Assembly (NCBI RefSeq): GCF_000255655.1
Contig: NZ_JH636434.1
Location: 1,689,066-1,753,065 of the forward strand
Origin: Schlesneria paludicola DSM 18645
GTDB lineage: Bacteria > Planctomycetota > Planctomycetia > Planctomycetales > Planctomycetaceae
Reading direction: 5' to 3'
Length of the DNA: 64,000 nt
Each line of letters opens with the position of its first letter. Position 1 is the first letter of the stretch. The translations under genes were made by a program, and so were the position numbers. Positions 48,923 through 58,417 of the stretch are shown here, in pieces. Below the pieces are notes generated by a model. It was not told where the DNA came from. It made no database searches and saw nothing but the letters and a program-made list of their open reading frames with translations.

Positions 48923-50520
48923 TTCATCACCGCGAAGTCGAACGCAGCAGGCGACATCTTGCGAGGTGTCGCCTTGTAGGTGCAATAGTTTTTGACCTGC
49001 AGCAGAAGGTCACGTGGCTGACATGACCGAAAGGGACGATCGACCTTGTGATAGTGAACTTCGATCAGATAGTTCACGGCGTCTTCGTCGTATTGAAAGC
49101 CCATCTTTGGCGAGAGTCGTCGAATGATCTCGCGAAACTCATCATCGCTTGGATCAGGCACCTGAATCTTGTATGGAATTCGTCGCAAGAACGCTCCATC
49201 GACCAGATTCTTGGGTTCAAGGTTCGTCGAAAAAATGATGAGTTGATCGAACGGCACCTGGATCTTCTTGCCGCTGGGTAGATTGAGAAAGTCATATCGC
49301 TTTTCGAGCGGCACGATCCAACGATTGAGCAGTTCATCGACGGGCATTCGCTGGCGGCCAAAGTCATCGATCACCAGTGTTCCGCAGTTGCTCTTCAGTT
49401 GCAGCGGTGCTTCGCAAACTTTGGTCTGCTGGTTCTGACAAACCTCCAGTTCGGACATCGTCAGTTCACCGCCGGCCACGACGGTCGGACGCACGATCTG
49501 AACCCAACGTGGATCGACTCCCGAAAGGTCGAACAGTGCGTGATTGGATTCCGTTTCGACTTCTTCATGAACGCCTGGGTCGTACAGTCTGATGATATCG
49601 CCGTCCACGCCAAGCGATCGCGGAATCCAGATTGTGGTCCCAAAGCAGCGCGTAATTCGTTCCGCGATGCTCGTTTTTCCATTTCCCGGTGCGCCAAACA
49701 GAAACATTCCTCGGCCCGAATTGATGGCCGGCCCCAGTTGATCAAGCAGCGCCGGGTTGATCAACAGATCCGCAAACGCCTCGCGCAGCGCCGCCTCGCC
49801 GACCGTTTGTTTGGCGATGCTTTGAACTTCCATTGCCTTGAGATAGTCGCGCAGACAAACGGGTGCCGCCCCGTAGTATGTGCATTCTTCCGAAAATCGT
49901 CGGGCGCGCTCGCGGCCCTGTTCGGTGATTCCATATTCATAGTCGCCCATGTCCACCGAATTCATCAGCATCAACAGCTGATCGAACTTCAACGACTTGA
50001 GTAACGGATCAACGATGCCGAACGGCAGCCGAATCTGATGCGCAATCGCCCGACCGCTGGAGGTCCCCTTCTGCAGCAAAAATTTCAGAATCAGTCGTTC
50101 GACTTCTTCTGCCGACAATCCAGACTCCTGCAGCGATTCGGGAACTTTAGGAATGAACTCTTCGACATCCTCTGATTGTTTGCTACCCAGAAGTGTCTGC
50201 ACTCGATTGAAGAGTGCGGAAAGTCGAGAATCCGCCAAGACCGCACTCGGTACATGCCGCTTCGGCATCCAGACCGCCGAAGAATCAGGCTGCGGTTCGG
50301 GTGCGTCGATCGCCATGTCAGTCTGAACGTCTTCCGCTTCAATATCGATCTGCGCTGACATAATGACCGTCTTGCCGAGATCGAGAGCGCTGGTTCCAGT
50401 GTCCTTATCGCCCTCAATGCCCTTCTCGACCGAGGACTCGTCCGCGGGACGACTGCCAGTACTTGCGGTGTTCGCCCCCGCTCGCATCAACAACGCCGCT
50501 CGAAGATTTGGAAATTCCAT
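48904..50520 (-). CDS. AAA-type ATPase with N-terminal winged-helix region
   Basis: 538 residues. Walker A is [11 protein letters not shown] with Lys282; Walker B is TLVIDDFG ([18 protein letters not shown]); sensor-1 Asn in [22 protein letters not shown], then a C-terminal lid ending [13 protein letters not shown]. The stretch before the ATPase (about residues 130-260) is rich in leucine and looks like a winged-helix or oligomerisation region ([31 protein letters not shown]). The N-terminal 100 residues are low-complexity and acidic. ATPases of this form occur in planctomycetes without a fixed role; a link to the Tad machine 8 kb away or to DNA or secretion regulation is only a guess. Start at 50520 is a choice; ATG 50529 is an alternative. 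No signal peptide. Confidence 0.75.
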   Translation of the reverse strand: MEFPNLRAALLMRAGANTASTGSRPADESSVEKGIEGDKDTGTSALDLGKTVIMSAQIDIEAEDVQTDMAIDAPEPQPDSSAVWMPKRHVPSAVLADSRLSALFNRVQTLLGSKQSEDVEEFIPKVPESLQESGLSAEEVERLILKFLLQKGTSSGRAIAHQIRLPFGIVDPLLKSLKFDQLLMLMNSVDMGDYEYGITEQGRERARRFSEECTYYGAAPVCLRDYLKAMEVQSIAKQTVGEAALREAFADLLINPALLDQLGPAINSGRGMFLFGAPGNGKTSIAERITRCFGTTIWIPRSLGVDGDIIRLYDPGVHEEVETESNHALFDLSGVDPRWVQIVRPTVVAGGELTMSELEVCQNQQTKVCEAPLQLKSNCGTLVIDDFGRQRMPVDELLNRWIVPLEKRYDFLNLPSGKKIQVPFDQLIIFSTNLEPKNLVDGAFLRRIPYKIQVPDPSDDEFREIIRRLSPKMGFQYDEDAVNYLIEVHYHKVDRPFRSCQPRDLLLQVKNYCTYKATPRKMSPAAFDFAVMNYFSIM

Positions 50521-50686
50521 GGTTGCCATCACTGTCATTATGAATCGGATCGTGGTCGCGATTGAGGCAGTTCGACACACCCACAGCGTCGAGAGTTGCG
50601 ATCAATCCGTCGGGGTTTGAAGCGAGATTCGTGCATTCCTGGGAAGGATCGCCGTGTTGAGCGATGCCCCCTTGCAATTGATCCTG

Positions 50687-53077
50687 CTAAGTCGAAGTTG
50701 CGGCCAGGGGCTCCAGTTCTTCTGCGACGGCTTTCGCCAGTTCGTCGATTTCGTCCAGCACCGCCCCGATTCGATCGTAGCAACGCTGATTCGCCATTCT
50801 TTCAAGACGACTCGAAGGGATTGTGAACTGTTCGTAGCCCGCCGTTCCCCCACTGCCTTTGAGCCAGTGTGCCAACTCGACTAACTCATTCCATTCTTCA
50901 GCGGCATAGGCCAACTTCATCCGTTCCACCTGACGCGTCAGCTTGACGGAAAATTCTTGCACGATTTCGAGAAAGATTTCGTCGTCCAGCGGCAAAGCAC
51001 ATGAAACACGAACTTTCGGCCGCGGTTGATCGAGCGTGACATCCGAAGCGATCTCGTCGATGGCAACGACATTCTCAGTGACCGACTTTCGGTCGGTATT
51101 GAATCGGACGCGCTCGATTGGGGACGTGCCCCGATCCATAGTACGACCGTTCAGAAGTTCCGAGAGTTTTGTCAGCAACCTCGCTTCTTGAATCGGCTTG
51201 GTCAGATATTCTGAACAGCCTGCCTTGCGGCATTTCTCGGCATCCCCGGACATGGCATGTGCCGTCAGAGCGACGATCGGAATCGTCAGCCCCTTCGCTC
51301 GCAGTTCGGTTGCCGCGGTGTATCCGTCTTTCACGGGCATCTGCATATCCATCAGGATGACGTCGAATTCTCGCGACGTCGCCAAGTCCACTCCGACCTG
51401 ACCGTTCACCGCATCCGTGACCTCGATCCCGTGATGTTCCAGCATCTTATGAATCAGTCGTCGATTGGTATCGCCGTCTTCAACAAGTAGTACGCGACAA
51501 CCTCGAGGCACCGATTCGATCGGATCGATGCCATCGGGATTCGCAGTGGGAATCACGTCGGCAACGGGAGCGGATGCGTGCAGTTCCAACTGTCCGACGC
51601 TTCCCGTCGCGACAACAACGGTAAACGTGCTGCCAATACCTGGTTCACTTTCAACAGTCAGTGAACCTCCCAAAACTTCGGCCATCTGGCGGCTGATACT
51701 CAACCCAAGCCCTGTTCCACCAAATCGACGCGTCATTGACGCATCCGCCTGTGAGAACGGCGTGAAAATTGTTTCGAGCTTGTCGGACGCAATTCCGATT
51801 CCGGAATCGATAACCTGGATCTGCAGGCTGCGCTGATTGACGGCAAGACGAGCAATCACGTGCACGCCACCACGCTCGGTAAACTTGATGGCATTTCCAA
51901 TCAGATTGATCAGCAGTTGCCGGAGCTTCGCCGGATCAGTCGTAATTCGTTTAGGCACCGGTCCGACCCATTGATAGTCAAGTCCCAGTCCTTTCGTCAG
52001 CGCATTGACCCGAGAGATGGAAATCACATCGGCGATCAATTGATGGGGCGAGACTGGAATGCTTTCGGTCGTCATGCATCCTGCCTCGATCTTCGAAAGA
52101 TCGAGAATATCGTTGATCAGCCCCATCAAATGCTGGCCGCTGGAACAGATCGTATTCAGGAACTCGACACGTTCTTCGTCACTGTCGACATTCCCTTCGC
52201 GAAGCATATGCGCAAAGCCAATGATGGCATTCATCGGAGTCCGGATCTCGTGACTCATATTGGCAAGAAACACCGATTTCGCGACCGAGGCCGCTGTTGC
52301 CTCTTGTGTCTTTTGCTGCAATTCAAGCGTGCGTGCTTCGACCAGGTGTTCCAGATTCTGTTGGTGGCGATCGAGTTCTGCGTCACGCGCTTCAATCGTT
52401 GCCAGCATTTCGTTGAAACGGTCGACCAGTTCGCCCAGTTCATCGCCCGAATTCTTCTCGGCGCGGACCGAGTAGTCTCCGCTTTGCGTGATGCTTCGCA
52501 CCGTGTCGACAAGATGCAGAACCGGGCCTGAAATGAAGCGTTGCAATCGAGTGGCGAGTGCCACAGCCACGAGAAGACTGAGGCAAAACATGTAGGCGGC
52601 AACGATAAACTGATCGCGCCAGCGCGATTCAAGTTTCTCGGTACTAATCCGCAAGTAGAGGTGCCCGTAGACCGACTTGTCGCGGCGAATCGGGCGAACA
52701 ATGTGCAACACACCCTCTTCGAACGTCCCGTTCATCGACTGGGCCCAGTTCAGCCCCGGAACGGCAGTCACCTGACTTTGAATCGTCGCACAGGCGTTTT
52801 GATCCTGGTCATAGAGACTCGCGAAGACGACCTGATGATCTTTTCGGATCGACGAGAGCGTCTGGGTCGCGGTGCCGAGATCTTTCGCTTCAAGTGAATT
52901 CAGACAGTTCTGCCCGAGCAGATCTGCCAGCGTCACGTAACTTTCGACCATTGCCATCTGGGAAAGCTGTCGATCGATCATCGTCACAGTGGAAATGACG
53001 GCCACCATCGACAGCAACGTCGTCACGACGGCCAGCAAGGTCAATTTCCAACTGATCGAAATGTCACGAAATCTCAT
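50687..53077 (-). CDS. Hybrid sensor histidine kinase with receiver and HPt domains
   Basis: 796 residues. Domain order: N-terminal transmembrane segment (LTLLAVVTTLLSMVAVISTV, residues about 11-30), an extracytoplasmic region, a second segment (FIVAAYMFCLSLLVAVALA, near 160), HAMP (PVLHLVDTVRSITQSGDYSVR), HisKA with His276 in ANMSHEIRTPMNA, HATPase_c (LINLIGNAIKFTERG, GLGLSISRQMA), REC with phospho-acceptor Asp577 in VILMDMQMPVKDG and Lys in YLTKPI, and HPt with His737 in AHWLKGSGG. This gives an internal His-Asp-His phosphorelay. Start ATG 53077 follows GGGGGG; the frame is open 105 codons further without support. No cognate response regulator is adjacent, so the output partner is elsewhere. 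The sensed signal is unknown. Confidence 0.95.
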   Translation of the reverse strand: MRFRDISISWKLTLLAVVTTLLSMVAVISTVTMIDRQLSQMAMVESYVTLADLLGQNCLNSLEAKDLGTATQTLSSIRKDHQVVFASLYDQDQNACATIQSQVTAVPGLNWAQSMNGTFEEGVLHIVRPIRRDKSVYGHLYLRISTEKLESRWRDQFIVAAYMFCLSLLVAVALATRLQRFISGPVLHLVDTVRSITQSGDYSVRAEKNSGDELGELVDRFNEMLATIEARDAELDRHQQNLEHLVEARTLELQQKTQEATAASVAKSVFLANMSHEIRTPMNAIIGFAHMLREGNVDSDEERVEFLNTICSSGQHLMGLINDILDLSKIEAGCMTTESIPVSPHQLIADVISISRVNALTKGLGLDYQWVGPVPKRITTDPAKLRQLLINLIGNAIKFTERGGVHVIARLAVNQRSLQIQVIDSGIGIASDKLETIFTPFSQADASMTRRFGGTGLGLSISRQMAEVLGGSLTVESEPGIGSTFTVVVATGSVGQLELHASAPVADVIPTANPDGIDPIESVPRGCRVLLVEDGDTNRRLIHKMLEHHGIEVTDAVNGQVGVDLATSREFDVILMDMQMPVKDGYTAATELRAKGLTIPIVALTAHAMSGDAEKCRKAGCSEYLTKPIQEARLLTKLSELLNGRTMDRGTSPIERVRFNTDRKSVTENVVAIDEIASDVTLDQPRPKVRVSCALPLDDEIFLEIVQEFSVKLTRQVERMKLAYAAEEWNELVELAHWLKGSGGTAGYEQFTIPSSRLERMANQRCYDRIGAVLDEIDELAKAVAEELEPLAATST

Positions 53078-53623
53078 GCTCCCCCCATTCGCGGGCGGCC
53101 TTAAGTCGGCGATGCGGAATTCACTCTCCTGTATTCGCAATCCATCAACATGTTCATAGGTTTTGCCAGAAATCCGGATCTGACTTTTTTGCCCGTGTTT
53201 CCCAGAAACAACAGAGACCAGTAGGCAGATGTCGACCACTGCCGCTTGAGCGGCGCAATCCGGTTGTGCGGACAGAAGAGGAAATATCGAATTTGCAACA
53301 TTCGACCGGCAATTCGCTGCCAAAACCGCGAGCCGGCTTGCCGCCGCTCTCAATACACGAATTCGTGAAAGCTGGCCGATCGGGCGCGGCACCTGGCCAA
53401 AATCATTGTTGCAGATCGGCAGCCACCACCTGTCGATGATGCTTGATTTCAGAGGCGGCTGTCAGATATCGTCGAGTTAGCCGAAAGCTTCAGACTGAAT
53501 TGAATTCGACTGACAGGATCTGGGGCGTCGAACCCATCGGATCGGAACGTCGACTTTTGGAACGGTCATGGGGACGACGTCACTGCAACGTTTTTCAACA
53601 CCTGCCATGATGACGAGGTATTG
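53078..53623. other. Intergenic region between divergent kinase and small protein genes
   Basis: 546 bp with no gene I can support. The kinase frame continues through most of it on the minus strand but with Cys/Arg-rich content unlike a protein. It should carry divergent promoters. No repeats or terminators noted. Confidence 0.35.
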
Positions 53624-53899
53624 ATGGCGAAGAAGAAAGCCGCGGGAGGGCTTGATGGTTCTCGCATCCGAGTGAAAGCAGGGGTGAATTCGCCCGAGTT
53701 CCCTGAAATCCCCTTAGCCGGATGGACGGGAACTGTCGTGGAAACGTCGGGGAAAGCGCCGGAACAGAAAGTGATCATCGAATGGGATGCGGCGACACTT
53801 GCTGCCATGCCACGCGAATACATTTCAAAATGCGAATCTGAACAACTCTACTATGTCATGGCCAGTTTGGATGGCCATGATGTAGAAGTGTTGGCCTAG
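53624..53899 (+). CDS. Small conserved-type protein, unknown function
   Basis: 91 residues from ATG 53624 with GAGG at good spacing; TTG 53621 is one codon earlier. The sequence begins MAKKKAAGGLDGSRIRVKAG, then FPEIPLAGWTGTVVETSGK, VIIEWDAATLAAMPREYISKCESEQLY, and ends LDGHDVEVLA. The 'GWTGTV' and 'IEWD' strands suggest a KOW/SH3-like beta barrel, and the Lys-rich start could bind nucleic acid or phosphate. I recall proteins of this shape in planctomycetes but no named family. Stands alone between a divergent kinase gene and dapB. Confidence 0.72.
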   Translation: MAKKKAAGGLDGSRIRVKAGVNSPEFPEIPLAGWTGTVVETSGKAPEQKVIIEWDAATLAAMPREYISKCESEQLYYVMASLDGHDVEVLA

Positions 53900-54192
53900 G
53901 ACAGGATGCGTACGGATTGCGTCTGAGGATCGCGCGTTCTGAATCCAAAATCCGTCGTCGGTCCCAATGCTGGTGTCGAATTCTCGATTCATTCTGCTTG
54001 CTGCATCATCTGCTTGCCCCGATGATGTCTTGTGCAGGAATTCATCTCGTCGCGAACTTTCAGGTCGAATGATCTGTCCAATCGCGGAGACCGGTTCTTT
54101 TGCAACTTGACTGCGCACTGGACCAGGCAGCAGCAAAGCTCGAATGCTCAATAATATCAATCGATGGCGGCCGCCATATAAGGAAATTTAGT

Positions 54193-54993
54193 ATGGGAAG
54201 CGTGTTGAAACTGGGCGTCAATGGTGCCGCCGGTCGGATGGGACAACGAGTCGTCGCCCTGGCTGCACAGGATCCTGGACTGAAAGTAACGGCCGCATAC
54301 GAGTCGGCGTCATCGTCAAGAATTGGCCAGGACGTTGGAACTCTCGCTGGAATCGGCGAATTGGGTGTACGCGTCACATCGACTGTCGGGACGCCGGTGG
54401 ATGTCATCATCGACTTTTCGACTCCCGAAGGCTGTTCACACATTCTGGCGATTTGCCTCGAGAAGAAGATACCTCTGGTCATCGCCACGACGGGACTGAC
54501 CCCAGAACAGAAGGCCGCCATCTCGACGGCGTCGCAATCGACGCCAATTCTCATGGCGCCCAGCATGAGCCTTGCCGTCAACATCGCGATGAAATTGGTC
54601 GCCGACGCTGGTCGAGCCCTGAAGAACCATAGCAGCGGCGTCGATGTCGAAGTCATCGAACGACACCATCGATTCAAAGAAGACGCCCCCAGCGGCACCG
54701 CGCTCAAGTTCGGCGAGATCGTCGCACTTGAGATGGGGCAGACGAATCACGTACATGGACGTGAAGGACGCACTGGCCAGCGGCCCCGAAATGAAATCGG
54801 TTATCATGCCTTGCGAGTCGGCGACAATGTCGGCGAACACACGATCGTATTCGGGATGCTCGGCGAAACACTGGAAGTTGCCGTGCGCGGACAGTCTCGC
54901 GACAGCTACGCGTCGGGGTCGCTGACGGCAGCCAAGTTTCTGGCTGGTCAATCGGCCGGACTGTATTCGATGAGCGATGCCTTGAACTTGTAA
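54193..54993 (+). CDS. dapB: 4-Hydroxy-tetrahydrodipicolinate reductase
   Basis: 266 residues, NAD(P)H-dependent reductase of the lysine/diaminopimelate pathway that supplies peptidoglycan and lysine. N-terminal nucleotide-binding site GVNGAAGRMGQRV; catalytic stretch EVIERHHRFKEDAPSGTALKFGE (His-His pair and Lys); IGYHALRVGDNVGEHTIVF follows, and the C-terminus is GLYSMSDAL. The start ATG 54193 has AAGGAA at good spacing; the longer frame from 54100 has no family sequence. sufS follows 39 bp downstream on the same strand, so the two are probably co-transcribed, although their pathways differ. Confidence 0.96.
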   Translation: MGSVLKLGVNGAAGRMGQRVVALAAQDPGLKVTAAYESASSSRIGQDVGTLAGIGELGVRVTSTVGTPVDVIIDFSTPEGCSHILAICLEKKIPLVIATTGLTPEQKAAISTASQSTPILMAPSMSLAVNIAMKLVADAGRALKNHSSGVDVEVIERHHRFKEDAPSGTALKFGEIVALEMGQTNHVHGREGRTGQRPRNEIGYHALRVGDNVGEHTIVFGMLGETLEVAVRGQSRDSYASGSLTAAKFLAGQSAGLYSMSDALNL

Positions 54994-55032
54994 CGCTGAT
55001 GTAGATACCTCTTGCTCGATCGCTGAACTCAA

Positions 55033-56283
55033 ATGACTACCGCCTCGCAGACAGAATTTGATGTCGAAGCCGTGCGCCGCGATTTTCCGATTCTTTCGCA
55101 ACGCCTGCAGCACGATCGGCCTCTCGTGTATCTCGATACCGCGGCCACGTCTCAGAAGCCGCGTGTCGTCATCGACAAGATGGTCGAATGCTTTGAGCAC
55201 TACAATTCCAATGTCCATCGCGGCATTCACCAATTGGGTGATCGCATGACGACGGAACTCGAAGCCGCGCGAGAAAAAGTTCAGCGTTTCATCGGAGCGC
55301 CCGAAGTCGACGAGATCGTCTTCACTTCGGGAACGACGATGTCGCTGAACATGGTTGCACATGGATGGGCCAGAAAGTTCTTGAAGCCCGGCGACGAGGT
55401 CCTGGTTAATGCCATGGAGCACCACGCAAATCTGGTGCCCTGGCAACTGGCCGTGAAAGCCACGGGTGCCACCCTGAAGTTCATCCCGCTGACGGCGGAT
55501 GGACGGCTGGATCTGACGAACATTGACGCATTGATCACCACGAAGACAAAGCTGCTCGCCGTCACAGCGATGTCAAATGTGCTGGGAACGATCAATCCAA
55601 TTGATGAGTTGGCACAACGCGTCCACGCCGTCGGCGGGTTGATTTGCGTCGATGGGGCGCAGAGTGTTCCGCACGACATTACCAACGTGAAAACGTCGGG
55701 AATTGATTTCCTGGCATTCTCGGGACACAAGCTTTACGGTCCGACCGGCATTGGTGTGCTTTACGCCCGAAAATCTCTGCTCGAAGCCATGGACCCATTC
55801 CTCGCGGGGGGCCACATGATTCGCGAAGTCTTCGAACAAACCTCGACTTGGGCCGATCCTCCCGCCAAATTTGAAGCGGGAACCTGTGCTTTCGTCGAAG
55901 CGGTCGCTCTCGGCACAGCCATTGACTATGTCCAGTCGCTGGGGCTCAAAGCGATCTCCGACTACGAACATCAATTGTCGGCCTACGCACATCGGCGCCT
56001 GGCTGAAGTCTCTGGACTACGGGTTCTTGGCCCGGGACTTGAACATAAGGGAGCGATTGCCAGCTTTGTCGTCGATGGAGTGCATCCACACGACTTGTCG
56101 GATCTACTCGACCGGGAAGGCGTCGCAATCCGCGCGGGACATCACTGCACAATGCCACTACACGATTTACTGGAAGTGACCTCGACCGCACGGGCGAGCT
56201 TCGCATTCTACAACACGACGGGCGAAGTTGACGCTTTGATCGATGCCCTACAAGGGGCGCGCAAAGTGTTTCGACTCCGTTGA
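55033..56283 (+). CDS. sufS: Cysteine desulfurase SufS
   Basis: 416 residues. PLP-dependent group II cysteine desulfurase that supplies persulfide sulfur for Fe-S clusters. The Schiff-base Lys is in AFSGHKLYGPTGIG; the catalytic Cys in RAGHHCTMPLHD; YLDTAATSQKPRVVIDKM and NSNVHRGIHQLG are typical of the N-terminus, and TRASFAFYNT, here ARASFAFYNTTGEVDAL, of the C-terminus. Length matches SufS (406-420). It needs a sulfur acceptor: sufE is at 45446, 9 kb away. Start ATG 55033. dapB is 39 bp upstream; no other suf gene is adjacent, in contrast to classical sufBCDSE operons. PLP is made via pdxH elsewhere in the window. Confidence 0.95.
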   Translation: MTTASQTEFDVEAVRRDFPILSQRLQHDRPLVYLDTAATSQKPRVVIDKMVECFEHYNSNVHRGIHQLGDRMTTELEAAREKVQRFIGAPEVDEIVFTSGTTMSLNMVAHGWARKFLKPGDEVLVNAMEHHANLVPWQLAVKATGATLKFIPLTADGRLDLTNIDALITTKTKLLAVTAMSNVLGTINPIDELAQRVHAVGGLICVDGAQSVPHDITNVKTSGIDFLAFSGHKLYGPTGIGVLYARKSLLEAMDPFLAGGHMIREVFEQTSTWADPPAKFEAGTCAFVEAVALGTAIDYVQSLGLKAISDYEHQLSAYAHRRLAEVSGLRVLGPGLEHKGAIASFVVDGVHPHDLSDLLDREGVAIRAGHHCTMPLHDLLEVTSTARASFAFYNTTGEVDALIDALQGARKVFRLR

Positions 56284-56372
56284 TTCACTGGATGTCGATT
56301 CAGCGGCCGTGATCGCGTGCATCTCGATCCGAGGAGTGCTCGATCACGTCGCCAACCCGATTTCTGATCTAT

Positions 56373-56409
56373 CCAGACCATCGTCGATACATGAATCACG
56401 ATGGTCTGG
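56373..56409. terminator. Stem-loop between convergent genes, probable bidirectional terminator
   Basis: A perfect 12-bp inverted repeat CCAGACCATCGT (56373-56384) / ACGATGGTCTGG (56398-56409) around a 13-base loop, between the sufS stop (56283) and the stop of the convergent gene (56441). No strong T-tract is seen on either side, so termination is inferred from position and stem strength. Confidence 0.55.
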
Positions 56410-56440
56410 CGGTTCCATCGTGATCAGTTGCGCGCCTGGA

Positions 56441-56896
56441 CTACCAGAGTTCTTCGATCTGCTGCTGATTCACGATGGCGCGACGGCCGACGCCAAATCG
56501 ACGCGGGGAAACGGACGTGATCCGTAACCAGACCTGCCTGTCTTCATGCCAGCCTTCGACCGACAAGTGAGCGCCCAGATCATCGCCGCGGCCAAGCGAC
56601 TGCGACTGCCATGACACGGCCTCGACATCCGAGAACAAACGGATCAGTCCAGACACATCAACGCTGAATCCGGCGCTGCACATCAAGCCATCTTGCGATC
56701 CGCCCACGATCTCTGTTTTCGATGCAAACAGAGTCACCTCCCAGATCTCTTGGACCTGTTGAAAATGACATCCAAGCGGCGAAAGGACATCGTGAGAATG
56801 AATGTTGGCAGCGACCGAGTCAACAAACTGCGACAACCAATCAGGAGGAGAGACCATCGAGCGTATATCCCCGAGTTTTCGGACCGTGCAAATCAC
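56441..56896 (-). CDS. Hypothetical protein, planctomycete-type
   Basis: 151 residues. There is no signal peptide or membrane segment. VEAVSWQSQSLGRGDDLGAHLSVEGWHEDRQVWLRITSVSPRR in the second half is a beta-rich stretch that I associate with short planctomycete hypothetical proteins, but the first 60 residues do not resemble anything I know. It runs convergent to sufS (158 bp between stops) and behind tadC on the same strand with a 521-bp gap, so it is probably its own transcript. No function is proposed. Confidence 0.6.
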   Translation of the reverse strand: MICTVRKLGDIRSMVSPPDWLSQFVDSVAANIHSHDVLSPLGCHFQQVQEIWEVTLFASKTEIVGGSQDGLMCSAGFSVDVSGLIRLFSDVEAVSWQSQSLGRGDDLGAHLSVEGWHEDRQVWLRITSVSPRRFGVGRRAIVNQQQIEELW

Positions 56897-57417
56897 AACA
56901 ACACATCAGGTGAGTCCTGACACGATTGGCATTTTCGATGCCGCGTGGAGAAAAAGCATCATTCGAAACGGCAACATGTTGTCGGCTTGCGCGAGTCGTG
57001 CAAATTCCCAGGATCAAACCGATTGTCGGACGCGAAGCGTGATCTCAAGTCATCAGTGACTTCGATCCTTGTTTGTCTGTTTTTCACGGAAAAGACAGGC
57101 CCTTTAGGGTATCGATGCCTCATTCAGACGATCGATCCGAGATTGGTATGTTTGATTGCGATCTGGGCACTTCCACCGGGATCAGCGCGCCTGCCGGCCC
57201 GATTTGACACCAAATCTGTTCAGTCTGGTCAACATGGCGTTCATGGTATTGAACACCCTTCTTGAAGGGTTGTTTCAGGAGCATGACGCTGGACACTTCA
57301 AGCATCGTCAGCCAGGGTTGGGCGCAGGTGTGATTCCCCCGTGGATCGAAGTCGGCGGCGAGCTCATTTGCTCAAATGTCGCGACTCCCCGCTCCGCCGA
57401 ACGGCATGTTGACTGAA
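56897..57417. other. Intergenic region behind tadC
   Basis: 521 bp with no supported gene. It contains a small hairpin ACCCTTC (57255-57261) / GAAGGGT (57264-57270), and an imperfect inverted repeat around CTGTTTTTCACGGAAAAGACAG near 57079-57100. Either could help end the tad transcript, but neither has a clear T-tract on the minus strand. It also has to hold the promoter of the 56441 gene. Confidence 0.4.
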
Positions 57418-58335
57418 CTACATGTTGACCATCTTGATTGCAGCCGGGCCGACCAGGACCACGAAGATTCCGGGGAAGATAAACAGGATCATCGGGAAGA
57501 GCATCTGCACGGCCGTTTTCTGAGCCTTTTCTTCGGCCATTTGTCGGCGCTTGGTGCGCATGGCGTCAGACTGGACGCGAAGTGCCTGGGCGATCGACGA
57601 TCCGAATCGTTCCGATTGGATCAAGGTCGCAACCAACGCCTTCATGTCGTCGCAACCCGTTCGCACACCGAGATCGTGCAAGACGTCACGTCGAGCACGG
57701 CCCATCTGGAGTTGCATGTTGGCGAGACTGAGCTCGCTACACAGTTCCGGTGCCGAGTCATTCAATTCTTCGACGATGCGCCGCATTCCGGCATCCAGGC
57801 CCAGTCCAGCTTCAACACAGACAACCAGCAGGTCCAGGCAGTCAGGCATCGACAGAAAAATCTTCTTCTTTCGCGATGACGAAAGAAACGCGATCGCCAG
57901 GTCCGGAATGTAGAACAAGAATCCGGCGACACAGGCGATCGTCAGATAGCCGTTTTGGGTGGGCCCATAGGTCAGCATTCCCACACCACCGCCCAAGACC
58001 GCTCCGACGCATAGCAGCAGCATCTTCGACGCGAGATAAATCTGCTGCGCGTTCGGCAAATTGTATCCGGCTGTCGCCAGGCGCACGCGAAGCTCGTTGC
58101 TTTCCAACTCCGATTTTGGCTGCAAGGCTTTGGAGAGCGTTGGTGCCGCCCTTTCGAGCAACGTCATTCCGTTTTTGTTTTTCCCTTTGGCGCGTTCACG
58201 CAAAGTCGGATCTCGCAATTCTTCCAAGCGTTCGATGGCGCGAGACTCGTCCTTTGCGAACAGATTCATGACGGCCCAGACACCCCCAGCGAAGGCAACA
58301 AAGATGATCCAGGGCAGCAACATGGTGATCGTCAT
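57418..58335 (-). CDS. tadC: Type II/Tad secretion F-domain protein TadC
   Basis: 305 residues. Inner-membrane platform protein of the Tad pilus or secretion machine. The T2SSF domain is in the C-terminal half, with hydrophobic helices near residues 7-23, 95-135 and 275-300. PDCLDLLVVCVEAGLGLDAGMRRIVEEL and SLANMQLQMGRARRDVLHDLGVRTG are the TadC-type central helices. The C-terminus ILFIFPGIFVVLVGPAAIKM is the last membrane helix. It follows tadB by 82 bp in one minus-strand unit cpaF-tadB-tadC. No RBS was assessed in detail. Confidence 0.93.
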   Translation of the reverse strand: MTITMLLPWIIFVAFAGGVWAVMNLFAKDESRAIERLEELRDPTLRERAKGKNKNGMTLLERAAPTLSKALQPKSELESNELRVRLATAGYNLPNAQQIYLASKMLLLCVGAVLGGGVGMLTYGPTQNGYLTIACVAGFLFYIPDLAIAFLSSSRKKKIFLSMPDCLDLLVVCVEAGLGLDAGMRRIVEELNDSAPELCSELSLANMQLQMGRARRDVLHDLGVRTGCDDMKALVATLIQSERFGSSIAQALRVQSDAMRTKRRQMAEEKAQKTAVQMLFPMILFIFPGIFVVLVGPAAIKMVNM

Positions 58336-58417
58336 AATGACCTCGAACTCACTTGCGAAAAGAATTTTCCAAATCCGCCATCAACAAATCGGGCTGTGAC
58401 TGCGATTCCACGAACGA

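Noticed and set aside
54436-55446. 336-codon minus-strand frame across dapB and sufS
   Set aside because: Covers two well-supported genes in the antisense; no family motifs, no plausible start signal.
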